Source of the DNA: Polynucleobacter sp. MWH-UH19D
GTDB taxonomy: Bacteria; Pseudomonadota; Gammaproteobacteria; Burkholderiales; Burkholderiaceae
Assembly: GCF_040409795.1 (NCBI RefSeq)
Contig: NZ_CP099571.1
Location: forward strand, 496,001-560,000
Reading direction: 5' to 3'
Length of the DNA: 64,000 nucleotides
Shown in pieces: positions 1-8,039 of the stretch (positions are counted from its first letter, which is position 1; each line of letters starts with the position of its first letter). The notes beneath the pieces are model-generated. The model was not told where the DNA came from. It did not search any database and saw only the letters and a program-made list of their open reading frames with translations. A program made the translations under genes and the position numbers.

Positions 1-15
1 CCATAGGAGCTCAAA

Positions 16-183
16 GTGACTGACGATAAGAAATCTGCATCCAAAACCCCCGCAAAACCTGTTGCTGCCAAGCCGCCAGCCCGTCCGCCAGCCCCTAAAG
101 GCCCATCTGGCCCTGCCGGAAGGCCTCAGGCTGGCTTTGGAGGTGGAAAAGGCATGATGCGCAAGGCCGGGCGCGGTCGATAG
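16..183 (+). CDS. small Pro/Ala/Lys-rich protein (55 aa)
   Basis: A 55-residue reading frame opens with GTG, preceded at a good distance by AGGAG (5-9), and closes with TAG at 181-183. The product is almost entirely Ala, Pro, Lys and Gly, with a basic Gly/Arg-rich end (GGGKGMMRKAGRGR). No fold or membrane segment is evident, so it is probably disordered and cationic, and it might bind nucleic acid or another polyanion. I do not recognise a family. It lies 44 bases before another small gene on the same strand. The Shine-Dalgarno match and clean stop support expression, but biased composition makes a chance frame possible. Confidence 0.5.
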   Translation: MTDDKKSASKTPAKPVAAKPPARPPAPKGPSGPAGRPQAGFGGGKGMMRKAGRGR

Positions 184-227
184 TGGATAATTACATTCAT
201 TATTAATCTGTTTACAGAGGATTTAGC

Positions 228-365
228 ATGAACGAATGGCATAACGAATCTAAAGAAGAAGTTAACAAAAAGATCATTACTTTGATTGTGATGTTGGCCG
301 CTGCAACTAGCTTGGCTATTTTGTTTGCGTTGGTGGCTGCTCATACTGGTTACGTATTCGGTTAA
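228..365 (+). CDS. small single-span membrane protein (45 aa)
   Basis: An ATG-to-TAA frame of 46 codons follows an AGAGGA-like ribosome site at 216-222. The product has a charged N-terminus (MNEWHNESKEEVNKK), then one hydrophobic helix of about 25 residues (IITLIVMLAAATSLAILFAL, then VAAHTG), consistent with a one-pass inner-membrane protein with its N-terminus in the cytoplasm. It ends ten bases before the dioxygenase-like gene. I recognise no named family. The amphipathic-then-hydrophobic pattern and the ribosome site make a real gene likely. Function unknown. Confidence 0.6.
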   Translation: MNEWHNESKEEVNKKIITLIVMLAAATSLAILFALVAAHTGYVFG

Positions 366-374
366 TTAGTATTA

Positions 375-1154
375 ATGACTAGCCATCGCCAACCTGCAAT
401 ATTTGCTGGCCATGGCAGTCCGATGTATGCCATTGAGCACAACCGCTATACCGCGGCTTGGACTGCGTTAGGAAAATCGCTGAAGCGTCCTGACGCCATC
501 TTGGTAGTATCTGCGCATTGGGTTACTCGAGGAACTTGGGTTACCGCAATGGCAAACCCCAAAACGATTCATGATTTTGGTGGCTTTCCTCAAGCACTCT
601 TTGAAATTCAATATCCGGCACCAGGATGTCCCGCACTCGCTGATCGTGTCAAAGAGTTATTAAATGTTCCCGTAGTACTTGAAGAAAACGAGTGGGGTAT
701 TGATCATGGGGCCTGGTCGGTACTCAAGTACTTTTATCCCAACGCCGATGTGCCTGTAGTGCAGCTAAGCTTGGATGGGTCCATGTCGGCTCAGGAACAT
801 TATGATTTGGCGCAGCAGTTAAAGCCTTTGCGTGATGAAAATATTCTGATTCTCTCCAGTGGCAATGTGGTGCATAACCTTCGCACAATTCATTGGCAAG
901 ATGATGCACAGCCTTACCCATGGGCTAAAGACTTTAATGAGTTCTTTGCCGCACAACTACATGCTAAGCATCACGAACCCTTAATTGAGTGGGAAAAGTA
1001 TGGTGAGGCAGCCCATCTTTCGATTCCCACGCCGGAACATTATTGGCCCGCTTTATATACCCTAGCTTTACAACATGAAGATGAGGGCGCATCAATTTAT
1101 ACAGATGGAATTGAAATGAGCTCCATCAGTATGTTGGGTTTTTCAATTCAGTAA
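375..1154 (+). CDS. DODA-type extradiol ring-cleavage dioxygenase family protein
   Basis: A 259-residue protein of the LigB-fold class III extradiol dioxygenase superfamily, subgroup of 4,5-DOPA dioxygenase (YgiD-like). Members carry one divalent metal (Fe or Zn) and cleave catechol rings. Conserved histidines are visible at 13 (AGHGSP), 48 (SAHW), 111 (WGIDHG), 167 (NVVHN) and 222 (PEHYWP), matching the metal and acid-base positions of the family. Length is normal and there is no signal peptide, so it is cytosolic. The physiological substrate of bacterial members is mostly unknown; DOPA and other catechols are cleaved in vitro. crcB follows 32 bases later, possibly co-transcribed. Confidence 0.85.
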   Translation: MTSHRQPAIFAGHGSPMYAIEHNRYTAAWTALGKSLKRPDAILVVSAHWVTRGTWVTAMANPKTIHDFGGFPQALFEIQYPAPGCPALADRVKELLNVPVVLEENEWGIDHGAWSVLKYFYPNADVPVVQLSLDGSMSAQEHYDLAQQLKPLRDENILILSSGNVVHNLRTIHWQDDAQPYPWAKDFNEFFAAQLHAKHHEPLIEWEKYGEAAHLSIPTPEHYWPALYTLALQHEDEGASIYTDGIEMSSISMLGFSIQ

Positions 1155-1186
1155 ACGCAAGAAAATATAAAACGAGAAGATAAATT

Positions 1187-1564
1187 ATGTGGCTATCTAT
1201 TCTTGCAATATTTTTCGGTGCCGGTTTCGGTGCTTTGTTAAGAGCAGGGTTTAATGTTCTGACTGTTAGCGCTGCTTCTGTTATTCCTTTGGGCACGTTG
1301 CTCTCGAATATGGTGGGTGGATATTTGGTTGGTTTGGCAGTTGCCTACTTTGGCAACAATCCACAGTTATCACCCGAGTGGAAGTTACTCGTTGTGACTG
1401 GCTTCTTAGGCGGTCTTACAACCTTTTCCAGCTTCTCTGCTGAAGTGGTTGGCTTTATTCAACGTGGCGAATTTACTTGGGCCTTAGGCACAGCGATGTT
1501 ACACCTTGTCGGCTCTTTGATATTGACCTTTTTGGGTATTCTGACTTATCAAGCATTGAAATAA
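1187..1564 (+). CDS. crcB: fluoride ion channel CrcB/Fluc
   Basis: A 125-residue, four-helix inner-membrane protein of the Fluc/CrcB family. These dimerise head-to-tail into a dual-topology fluoride exporter. The diagnostic blocks are present: GALLRA near 15-20, GTLLSNMVGG (36-45, pore Asn41) and TGFLGGLTTFSSFS (71-84, with the Phe residues that line the pore at 80 and 83). Length matches the family. The 32 bases upstream are too short to hold a fluoride riboswitch, and none is seen. It stands convergent with the next minus-strand gene. Confidence 0.95.
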   Translation: MWLSILAIFFGAGFGALLRAGFNVLTVSAASVIPLGTLLSNMVGGYLVGLAVAYFGNNPQLSPEWKLLVVTGFLGGLTTFSSFSAEVVGFIQRGEFTWALGTAMLHLVGSLILTFLGILTYQALK

Positions 1565-1594
1565 AAAAGGGGCATATAAGTCTTATAAGCCCCC
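1563..1594 (-). terminator. rho-independent terminator of the 1615-2601 gene
   Basis: A roughly 12-bp stem with one mismatch (GGGGCATATAAG at 1569-1580 against CTTATAAGCCCC at 1582-1593) is followed, read on the minus strand, by a T run from 1568 down to 1563. The plus strand has no T run after the stem, so this ends transcription arriving from the minus-strand gene. Confidence 0.75.
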
Positions 1595-1614
1595 GATTGA
1601 ATAGATCAAATGAT

Positions 1615-2601
1615 TTATTCTGGTTTGATATTGGCTGTTTTTACAACGCCACTCCACTTCGTAGACTCAGATTTAATGAGTGCCGCAAAATCAGCTGGTG
1701 TACCGCCACCAATTTCATTACCTTGTGACAGCATTAACTCTCTCAATTGAGGATCTTTGAGGGCTTCATTCGCTGCGGCATTGAGTTTATCGATAATGGC
1801 CTTAGGTGTACCTTTGGGTGCGATCAGGCCTTGCCAGTTCAATACCTCTACTTTTGGGTAGCCTGCTTCAGCAAATGTGGGGACATTGGGCAGCAATGGT
1901 GAGCGTTTTTTACTGGTAATGGCAATGGCGCGCAATTTATCACCCTTGATGCTAGGCATTGCGGAATACATCTGATCAAACATCATGGAGACATTGCCTG
2001 CCATAAGGTCGGTTAAGCCAGCTGAACCACTTTTGTAGGGAACGTGAATCATATCGATCCCCGCACTCTGCTTGAATAGTTCGGCAGATAACTGATGGCT
2101 TCCGCCAATTCCGCCTGATGAGTAAGTTAATACTCCAGGCTTTGCTTTTGCTGCCTCTACAATTTCTTTGACGGATTTAAATGGAGAGCTTGGGTTAACA
2201 ACAAGTACGAGCGGACCTTTTTCAATCAAAATAATAGGTATTAAATCAGTTTCTGGGTCATAGCGCAGGTTGCCAAATAAAGTTTTATTGACGGCCATCG
2301 GTGCAAAGTTGCCCATGCCAATGGTGTATCCATCTGGGGTTGCTCTGGCAATAAACTCAGTGCCGATATTACCGCCTGCACCTGGTTTGTTGTCCACAAT
2401 AATGGGTTGCTTGAGAATCACGCTCATCTTCTGGGCAATTTGACGACTCCGTGCATCTGAGCCGCCACCAGCGCCATAAGGCACAATGAAATTGATGGGC
2501 TTGTTTGGATAGCTTGACTGTGCAAAAGCAGTTGGCGCAAAGAGCGTGACTATTCCTAACAGTGCTAGGGTCAATGATTGAATCGGTTTTAGTAGAGTCA
2601 T
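1615..2601 (-). CDS. Bug family tripartite tricarboxylate transporter substrate-binding protein
   Basis: A 328-residue periplasmic binding protein of the Bug/TctC family, which captures carboxylates and similar small ligands. I chose the ATG at 2601 because it gives a clean Sec signal peptide (cleavage near TAFA-QSS) and has AAAGAAAG upstream; a longer in-frame start at 2673 would run into the neighbouring chrA gene. Family blocks are clear: NFIVPYGAGGGSD, VDNKPGAGGNIG and HVPYKSG, and the C-terminal PKGTPKAIIDKLNAA. No TctA/TctB membrane genes are nearby, as is common for this family in Burkholderiales. It directly follows the split chromate transporter genes on the same strand. Confidence 0.9.
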   Translation of the reverse strand: MTLLKPIQSLTLALLGIVTLFAPTAFAQSSYPNKPINFIVPYGAGGGSDARSRQIAQKMSVILKQPIIVDNKPGAGGNIGTEFIARATPDGYTIGMGNFAPMAVNKTLFGNLRYDPETDLIPIILIEKGPLVLVVNPSSPFKSVKEIVEAAKAKPGVLTYSSGGIGGSHQLSAELFKQSAGIDMIHVPYKSGSAGLTDLMAGNVSMMFDQMYSAMPSIKGDKLRAIAITSKKRSPLLPNVPTFAEAGYPKVEVLNWQGLIAPKGTPKAIIDKLNAAANEALKDPQLRELMLSQGNEIGGGTPADFAALIKSESTKWSGVVKTANIKPE

Positions 2602-2612
2602 ATTCGCTTTCT

Positions 2613-3134
2613 TTAAATCAATCCCAGAATGCCCAGAAAGGCGCCAATTGCAATCAGATACAAAGGATGCCACCTTGTGAATAAGGTAGTAGCAATTGTG
2701 CCAAGCGTCAAGATATAAGCAGCAGCGCCTTGATTAATTTGTAAGGCAATTTGTAAGGCAGATGAGAGTACCAAGCCAATTGCTAATGCTGCAGCTGCGT
2801 ATTGAATAGATTTTTTGTGGCGAGCGTTCTGAATACCCAAAATCAAGCGCTGTAAATAGTAAATCAAAATAGATGATGGCCATGCTATGGCTAGAGTAGC
2901 AACCAGTGCGCCAATTACGCCATAAATATGCCAGCCCAATAGGGTGACTGTCATAAAGTTAGGGCCAGGCGCCGCTTGCGCAATTGCGAAGTAATCTGAG
3001 AATGTTTGTAAATCAATCCAATGTTCTTGATTGACAGCCAAGTTTAGGAGAACTGGTAAGAGTGCATTGACGCCACCGAAGGCAATCAAAGAAAATGCCG
3101 AGAGCTTTAAGAAAAGGCTGAATAAAATACTCAT
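2613..3134 (-). CDS. ChrA-family transporter, second (C-terminal-type) CHR domain protein
   Basis: A 173-residue membrane protein made of one CHR domain, the half-module of chromate transporter ChrA. The ATG at 3134 overlaps the stop of the upstream half by ATGA, so the two are translationally coupled and probably form a heterodimer. Visible signatures are GGVNALLPVL near the N-terminus and the AIAQAAPGPNFMTVTLLGW block. About six short helices are predicted by eye. Short-chain paired ChrA proteins export chromate in Bacillus, but the true substrate of many homologues is uncertain; here the neighbours are organic-acid genes. Confidence 0.85.
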   Translation of the reverse strand: MSILFSLFLKLSAFSLIAFGGVNALLPVLLNLAVNQEHWIDLQTFSDYFAIAQAAPGPNFMTVTLLGWHIYGVIGALVATLAIAWPSSILIYYLQRLILGIQNARHKKSIQYAAAALAIGLVLSSALQIALQINQGAAAYILTLGTIATTLFTRWHPLYLIAIGAFLGILGLI

Positions 3135-3670
3135 TCTTGACCGGCCTTTTTCCAGGCAAGAGCAAGAGCCAATGGAGATGAAATCAGCACTACCCATCCC
3201 AAGCCTAAATGAAAATAGCTAGCGGTAATCATGGTTAGCGCAACCACCAATAGCATTGCTGGAAAACGAAACTCATCTTTTAGCATTTTGAATCCAGTTG
3301 ATGCGATCAGCCCAACCCCCACTGCGGAAATCCCTCGCAGCAATCCTTTAACAGTTTCTAGGTAGCTGTAATGTTCATATAAAACAGCTAGTAGCATTAC
3401 GATGGAAATAGGGCCTAGTGTTAAGCCAAGTACGCTAGCGATGGCTCCACGAGCACCCCCAAAGCGAGAGCCAACGCAGACAGCGAGATTCACAATATTA
3501 GGTCCAGGAACGATCTGACAAATACCCAGAATCGCACTGAATTCTTCTGACGTCAGAATTTTGTCTCGCTCTACCAGCGTTCTTCTGGCCCAAGGTAATA
3601 CGCCTCCAAAACCGGACATGCCAATTTTGCTAAAGCTAATAAATAACTCAAGAGGTGTCAGTGTTTTCAA
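3131..3670 (-). CDS. ChrA-family transporter, first (N-terminal-type) CHR domain protein
   Basis: A 179-residue single CHR-domain membrane protein, partner of the following gene, with which it shares four bases. The amino end carries the characteristic SKIGMSGFGGVLPWARR motif, followed by ICQIVPGPNIVNLAV, the paired counterpart of the PGPN block in the second half. A single fused ChrA is usually about 400 residues; here the two halves are separate genes. The two-gene arrangement is known as short-chain ChrA. Substrate could be chromate/sulfate or another oxyanion; nothing in the sequence decides. Confidence 0.85.
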   Translation of the reverse strand: MKTLTPLELFISFSKIGMSGFGGVLPWARRTLVERDKILTSEEFSAILGICQIVPGPNIVNLAVCVGSRFGGARGAIASVLGLTLGPISIVMLLAVLYEHYSYLETVKGLLRGISAVGVGLIASTGFKMLKDEFRFPAMLLVVALTMITASYFHLGLGWVVLISSPLALALAWKKAGQE

Positions 3671-3696
3671 AATAATTGAGCTTCTTGATTAAGGCT

Positions 3697-4674
3697 TTAA
3701 CTTGGCTTATAGGGGTGTGGAACCGGCTTGTTCTCAATCCATGCCTCTAGAGTTTCAGTAATACCTTTAGCGAACGCTTCAAAAATAGGCTCAGCAATAA
3801 AACCAAGATGCGGGGTAACTAAGAGATTTGGTGTATTGCGCAAAGGATCGTTTGCTGGAAGAGGTTCAATATCAAATACATCAATGGCTGCCTGGCCGGG
3901 TCTACCTGCAGCTAATGCTATTTGTAGGTCACTCATATTGATGAGGGCAGAGCGCGAGGTATTTACCAAGATTGAATCTGGACGCATTAGCGATAATTGA
4001 TCTGCGCTGATTAGACCTTTGGTTCCTGGTCCAGCTACTAAGTGCATGGAAACAATTTTCGAGGTAGACAGTAATTCATCTAGGCTGACTGCTTTAGCAT
4101 TTTCAGCGGCAGCACGTTCTGGAGTCATGCGCGGACTCCATGCTACAACCTCCATGCCAAATGCAGCGCCAACGCGAGCAACGCGACTACCAATAGCGCC
4201 TAAGCCCATGATCCCTAGGCGCTCACCTGCAAGCATGGGTAGAACAGATAGTTGATCGCGCCAGCCACCGGATGCCATCAGTTTATTTTCTTCAATCAAA
4301 CGTTTTGATGCGCCAAGAATCAATGCCCAAGTGAGTTCCGCGGTTGTGTCCTTTGAAGGGCCTCCTGGTGAGCAGGCAATTGGAATGTTGCGAGCTACTA
4401 AAGCAGATGCCTCTAGGGTGCCATTGCGCTCGCCAGTAAACATCAAAAATTTCAACTTAGGCAAACGCGCGATTATCGCCTCATTAAATGGAGAGCGATC
4501 CCGTACGATGGCAATGGCATCCGCATCCTTTACTGCTTCGTAAAGTGCTTCATCGCGTAAAGGATCATGATGAAAAATCAGATTTGCTTGCTTCTCTAAT
4601 TTTTCCCAGTTTGAGAAACGTCTTAATGCGCGCTCGTAATCTCCAAGAATGACGATATTAGGCAGTGAGCTCAT
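3697..4674 (-). CDS. D-2-hydroxyacid dehydrogenase (NAD(P)-dependent)
   Basis: A 325-residue cytosolic oxidoreductase of the D-isomer-specific 2-hydroxyacid dehydrogenase family, interconverting a 2-oxo acid and its D-hydroxy acid. The Rossmann motif GLGAIG runs 157-162, and the catalytic triad residues are Arg241 (NTSRS), Glu270 (DVFDIEP) and His289 (TPHLG). Length and motif spacing are normal. It lies between the PrpD-like gene (15 bases upstream in transcription) and the chrA pair, so it probably belongs to one organic-acid operon running from 7105 down to 1615. The exact substrate cannot be named from sequence. Confidence 0.88.
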   Translation of the reverse strand: MSSLPNIVILGDYERALRRFSNWEKLEKQANLIFHHDPLRDEALYEAVKDADAIAIVRDRSPFNEAIIARLPKLKFLMFTGERNGTLEASALVARNIPIACSPGGPSKDTTAELTWALILGASKRLIEENKLMASGGWRDQLSVLPMLAGERLGIMGLGAIGSRVARVGAAFGMEVVAWSPRMTPERAAAENAKAVSLDELLSTSKIVSMHLVAGPGTKGLISADQLSLMRPDSILVNTSRSALINMSDLQIALAAGRPGQAAIDVFDIEPLPANDPLRNTPNLLVTPHLGFIAEPIFEAFAKGITETLEAWIENKPVPHPYKPS

Positions 4675-4688
4675 AAATGCTTTCTAAA

Positions 4689-6062
4689 TTAATCTGGTGT
4701 GCAAAGGCTAATAATCTGCTTGAGATCAGAGGCTTGCCCTAATTTCCATAAAGCGGAGATTAGTTGGCGCGTTTTTTCTTTACCAATGACTGGCTCTGCA
4801 AGGCTAGTAAATTTTTGTTCTAGATTGGCATCGCTCATTGGGTTTTCCAAAGAGCCAATCGCATTCTTCACAAAAATGTGGACTTCTTTGCCATTTTTCA
4901 AGAAGGCTTTGACGTCAACCGATGCTTCGCTAATCGAAGTGTCTGTAGTCGCATTGACCTTAGCGCGTAAAGCGACAACATCAGGGCGGTTCACAATATC
5001 ATCTGCGTACTCACCTTCACCCGCTTGACCAAAGATTAAGCCAACGGCGCAACCATGGTAGACGCTAAATTTACCCTCAAGACCATCTTTCGGAGTCTTT
5101 TTGCCAGTGAGCTCTAAGACAAGAGGGTGAGCGCGCAACTCAATACGTTCAACGTCTTCGGCTTTGACGCCTTGGGCGCGTAACTGTGAGCAGGCATCAA
5201 TTGCAGGGTGAATCACAATGCCACATGCGAATGGCTTGTAAGTATTGAGTGAAATCTCAAACGACTTGCCTAGCTCACGATCAATTTCTGACCAGTCGCA
5301 TTTAGTGGAAACAGTCTGCATATAGCCGCGACCTGCCTCAAGCGCTTTTGGACTCGCAGTAAAACCATGTTTTGCAAGCAAGGCAGAAATTTGCCCTGCA
5401 CGTGCAGCACCACCAGGATGAAAAGGTTTTGTCATGGTGCCAAACTGCTCGCGCACACCGACTGGTTGTGAGGCAGCGATTCCTAATGCCATCATTGTCT
5501 TTTGTAAATCTAGACCCATTAGACGTGCACAGGCTGCCGCAGAGCCGAGCGTGCCAGTGGAGCCTGTGATATGCCAGCCGCGATGGTAGTGATCAGGATA
5601 CATCGCATTGCCAACACGACAAGCCACATCAATACCAAGAACCAGTGAGTCGATGATTTGACGGCCATTCGCGCCAATATGTTCACCTAGCGCCAAGATG
5701 GCAGAAGCAACTGGGCCTGCAGGGTGAATAACTGTTTTCAGGTGGGTATCGTCAAAGTCAAAAGTGTGGGAGCTAATACCATTAATTAATGCTGCACCAC
5801 CCATATCTACTTTGTCTTTCCGGCCTAGGATACTGGCTTGAGAAGCAGGCTGAAATTCGCGAACGGCAGCTAAGGAAGACTCCACGCTTTCATGATTCGC
5901 TGCACCAATAGCGCAACCAAGCCAATTTAAAAATGTGCGATGCGCCTCATGATCCACTTCAAGCGTCCATCCTTGGCTTGGGTGAGAGTGAACAAACTCA
6001 GCAAGCGTTTTGGTAACTGGTGGCGCATTGAGATCTGCGGCTGCGGCAATAGCATGGGACAT
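4689..6062 (-). CDS. MmgE/PrpD family protein
   Basis: A 457-residue enzyme of the MmgE/PrpD superfamily, which includes 2-methylcitrate dehydratase, cis-aconitate decarboxylase and iminodisuccinate epimerase. Recognisable blocks are FDFDDTHLKTVIHPAGPV, DVACRVGNAMYPDHYHRGWH, GTMTKPFHPGGAARAG and YKPFACGIVIHPAIDA. The all-alpha domain comes first and the smaller alpha/beta domain after about residue 270. It is not accompanied by prpB or prpC, so a role in the methylcitrate cycle is unlikely. With a hydroxyacid dehydrogenase and a Bug receptor around it, isomerisation or dehydration of an imported di- or tricarboxylate is a reasonable inference. Confidence 0.88.
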   Translation of the reverse strand: MSHAIAAAADLNAPPVTKTLAEFVHSHPSQGWTLEVDHEAHRTFLNWLGCAIGAANHESVESSLAAVREFQPASQASILGRKDKVDMGGAALINGISSHTFDFDDTHLKTVIHPAGPVASAILALGEHIGANGRQIIDSLVLGIDVACRVGNAMYPDHYHRGWHITGSTGTLGSAAACARLMGLDLQKTMMALGIAASQPVGVREQFGTMTKPFHPGGAARAGQISALLAKHGFTASPKALEAGRGYMQTVSTKCDWSEIDRELGKSFEISLNTYKPFACGIVIHPAIDACSQLRAQGVKAEDVERIELRAHPLVLELTGKKTPKDGLEGKFSVYHGCAVGLIFGQAGEGEYADDIVNRPDVVALRAKVNATTDTSISEASVDVKAFLKNGKEVHIFVKNAIGSLENPMSDANLEQKFTSLAEPVIGKEKTRQLISALWKLGQASDLKQIISLCTPD

Positions 6063-6109
6063 ATGGGTTCCTGTGAAGATGTATTGGAGATTAGTTGTAA
6101 TTTATTGAA

Positions 6110-7105
6110 TTATTCAATTTCGATATTGCGATCTTTGGCAACTTTTGCCCAGCGTGCAATATCTTCTTTAATATAGTTAGCAAATTGAGTTGGACTCAAA
6201 GGCATGAGTGTCATGGCTTCATTCGTCATTTTTTCTGAGAAGTCTGGGCTTGCAAGAACTTTGTTGAGTTCGGTATTGAGTTTTGCAACAACGGCGGGAG
6301 GTAAGTTTGCGGGACCTACGATACCGTACCACTGCTGGCCATCAAAGCCATTAAATCCGAGTTCTTTAAAGGTAGGAATATTTGGGGCAGCAGAACTTCG
6401 TTTAGCACCGGTAACAGCAAGCCCTCGGACACGATTCGTATTGATATAAGGAAGAGCGGCAAACAGTGTGGGAAACATTGCTTGTGTTTGTCCGGCCAAT
6501 AGGTCGGTGTAAGCGGGACCAACACCTCGATAGGGAACGTGAACCATGAAAATGCCAGCTGCAAGTTTTAACTGTTCCATTCCAAGATGGGTTAGGGTGC
6601 CTGGGCCTGCAGACCCATAACTCAATTTGGCAGGATTCTTTTTGGCGTAATCTACAAACTCTTTAAAACTCTTTATTGGCAATTCAGAATTGATGACGAG
6701 CACATTTGGTGTGGCTCCAATCATGCCGATCGGTGTGAAGTCTTTGATGGCATCATAGGGTAGCCGGCGTACCGCTGGATTTGTTCCGTGAGTACCTACA
6801 TAGGCAACCATCAGGGTGTAACCATCTGCCGGTGCTTTAGCGGTAGCTTGTGAAGCGATTGCGCCTCCACCGCCACCCATATTTTCAACAACAACAGGTT
6901 GACCAATTGAGCGGGAGAGTTTTTCGGCAACCGATCGGGCAATATTATCTAGTCCACCGCCAGCGGCAACTGGTGCAATTAGCTTAATTGGTTTGACTGG
7001 GTAAGTAGGGGCTTGCGCATACGCGTTTAGATTTAGGAGCAAGCCTAAAACGACAAACAAAAAGGATAAAAAAATCGGCTGTTGCCGATAAAGGGTTTTA
7101 GACAT
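6110..7105 (-). CDS. Bug family tripartite tricarboxylate transporter substrate-binding protein
   Basis: A 331-residue periplasmic receptor, second of three in this window. The signal peptide spans about residues 1-30 (hydrophobic FLSFLFVVLGLLLNLNAYAQA). Family blocks are IKLIAPVAAGGGLDNIAR, VVVENMGGGGGAIAS, PADGYTLMVAY and HVPYRGVGPAYTDLLAG. It ends 47 bases before the PrpD-like gene on the same strand and is therefore probably the receptor gene heading that operon. The ligand is unknown. No membrane partners are present nearby. Confidence 0.9.
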   Translation of the reverse strand: MSKTLYRQQPIFLSFLFVVLGLLLNLNAYAQAPTYPVKPIKLIAPVAAGGGLDNIARSVAEKLSRSIGQPVVVENMGGGGGAIASQATAKAPADGYTLMVAYVGTHGTNPAVRRLPYDAIKDFTPIGMIGATPNVLVINSELPIKSFKEFVDYAKKNPAKLSYGSAGPGTLTHLGMEQLKLAAGIFMVHVPYRGVGPAYTDLLAGQTQAMFPTLFAALPYINTNRVRGLAVTGAKRSSAAPNIPTFKELGFNGFDGQQWYGIVGPANLPPAVVAKLNTELNKVLASPDFSEKMTNEAMTLMPLSPTQFANYIKEDIARWAKVAKDRNIEIE

Positions 7106-7182
7106 GTCTCAAGCCTAGATTGGTTATTTAATAGTTTTTGTAACGCCTGGCCATTTTACTATTTATGGCTGATTTTGGTGTT

Positions 7183-7953
7183 TTAGCTGGTTTTGATCTT
7201 TTTTCGAGTGGAACGATCCAAGGAGATTGAGTCTAGGTTGGGTTCTAGGGCTTCGCGCGTGTCAAAAACGAAGCAACTACCTTGGTAGTGGGCTGACCCC
7301 ACCTCTTCAAAGTATTTCAAAATTCCACCTTCAAGCTGGTAGCTATGCTCCATGCCAATTTCTCTCATATAGAGACCAGACTTTTCGCAGCGGATGCCGC
7401 CGGTGCAAAAACTCACCAAGGTTTTGTCAGCTAGCTCATCTTTATGTGCAGAAATAGCGGCAGGGAACTCGGTAAATTTTTCGATATTGAAATGTAATGC
7501 GTTTTCAAATGTGCCGTAGTCCACTTCAAATGCATTGCGAGTATCAACCATGACTACTGGTCTACCAAGATCGTCAGTTCCACGATCCAACCATTCTTGT
7601 AATTTTTTTGGTGAAATGAAATTTGCTCGACCTTTCTCTGGCTGAATGCTGGGATGATTCATACGAATGATTTCATTCTTGAGTTTGATCAGCATTTTTT
7701 TGAAAGGTTGCTCATCTGACCAACTTTCTTTTGCCTCAAGCGGTGCAAATCTAGAGTCTGCTCGTAACCAATCTAGAAATCCACGAAGTGCATCAGGCTT
7801 GCCAGCCAAGAACATATTGATACCTTCGCCGGTGAGCAATATAGTCCCCTTGAGTTCGCGACTATTGCATTCATCCAGCATTTTTGTGCGCAACTCAGTC
7901 AGACCATCAAGGCTGACGAATAAATAGGCGGCAATATTCAGTATCGGTTTCAT
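7183..7953 (-). CDS. trhO: tRNA uridine(34) hydroxylase TrhO (rhodanese-like, YceA family)
   Basis: A 256-residue cytosolic protein of the YceA/TrhO family, which hydroxylates U34 of certain tRNAs as the first step towards 5-methoxyuridine or cmo5U. The N-terminal acylphosphatase-like UPF0176 domain covers roughly 1-95 and the rhodanese domain 110-225. The active-site loop reads CTGGIRCEK with Cys183 and Cys189, exactly the family pattern. Start at 7953 follows AAGAGA. It is separated by 77 bases from the Bug receptor gene downstream. Family members in Bacteria run about 250-350 residues; this one has a short C-terminal tail. Confidence 0.9.
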   Translation of the reverse strand: MKPILNIAAYLFVSLDGLTELRTKMLDECNSRELKGTILLTGEGINMFLAGKPDALRGFLDWLRADSRFAPLEAKESWSDEQPFKKMLIKLKNEIIRMNHPSIQPEKGRANFISPKKLQEWLDRGTDDLGRPVVMVDTRNAFEVDYGTFENALHFNIEKFTEFPAAISAHKDELADKTLVSFCTGGIRCEKSGLYMREIGMEHSYQLEGGILKYFEEVGSAHYQGSCFVFDTREALEPNLDSISLDRSTRKKIKTS

Positions 7954-8039
7954 ACATTTCTCTTGGTGACATTGCCATTATCGAGCAAATAGCCTCAATG
8001 GGTGTTAATCTTCCAGCATTCACTATAGGAGACAAATTT

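Noticed and set aside
126-344. A minus-strand 72-codon frame over the small plus-strand genes
   Set aside because: It lies opposite two plausible plus-strand genes and has no ribosome site or family features.
1155-1186. Fluoride riboswitch before crcB
   Set aside because: The gap is 32 bases, too short for the aptamer, and no characteristic pseudoknot sequence is present.
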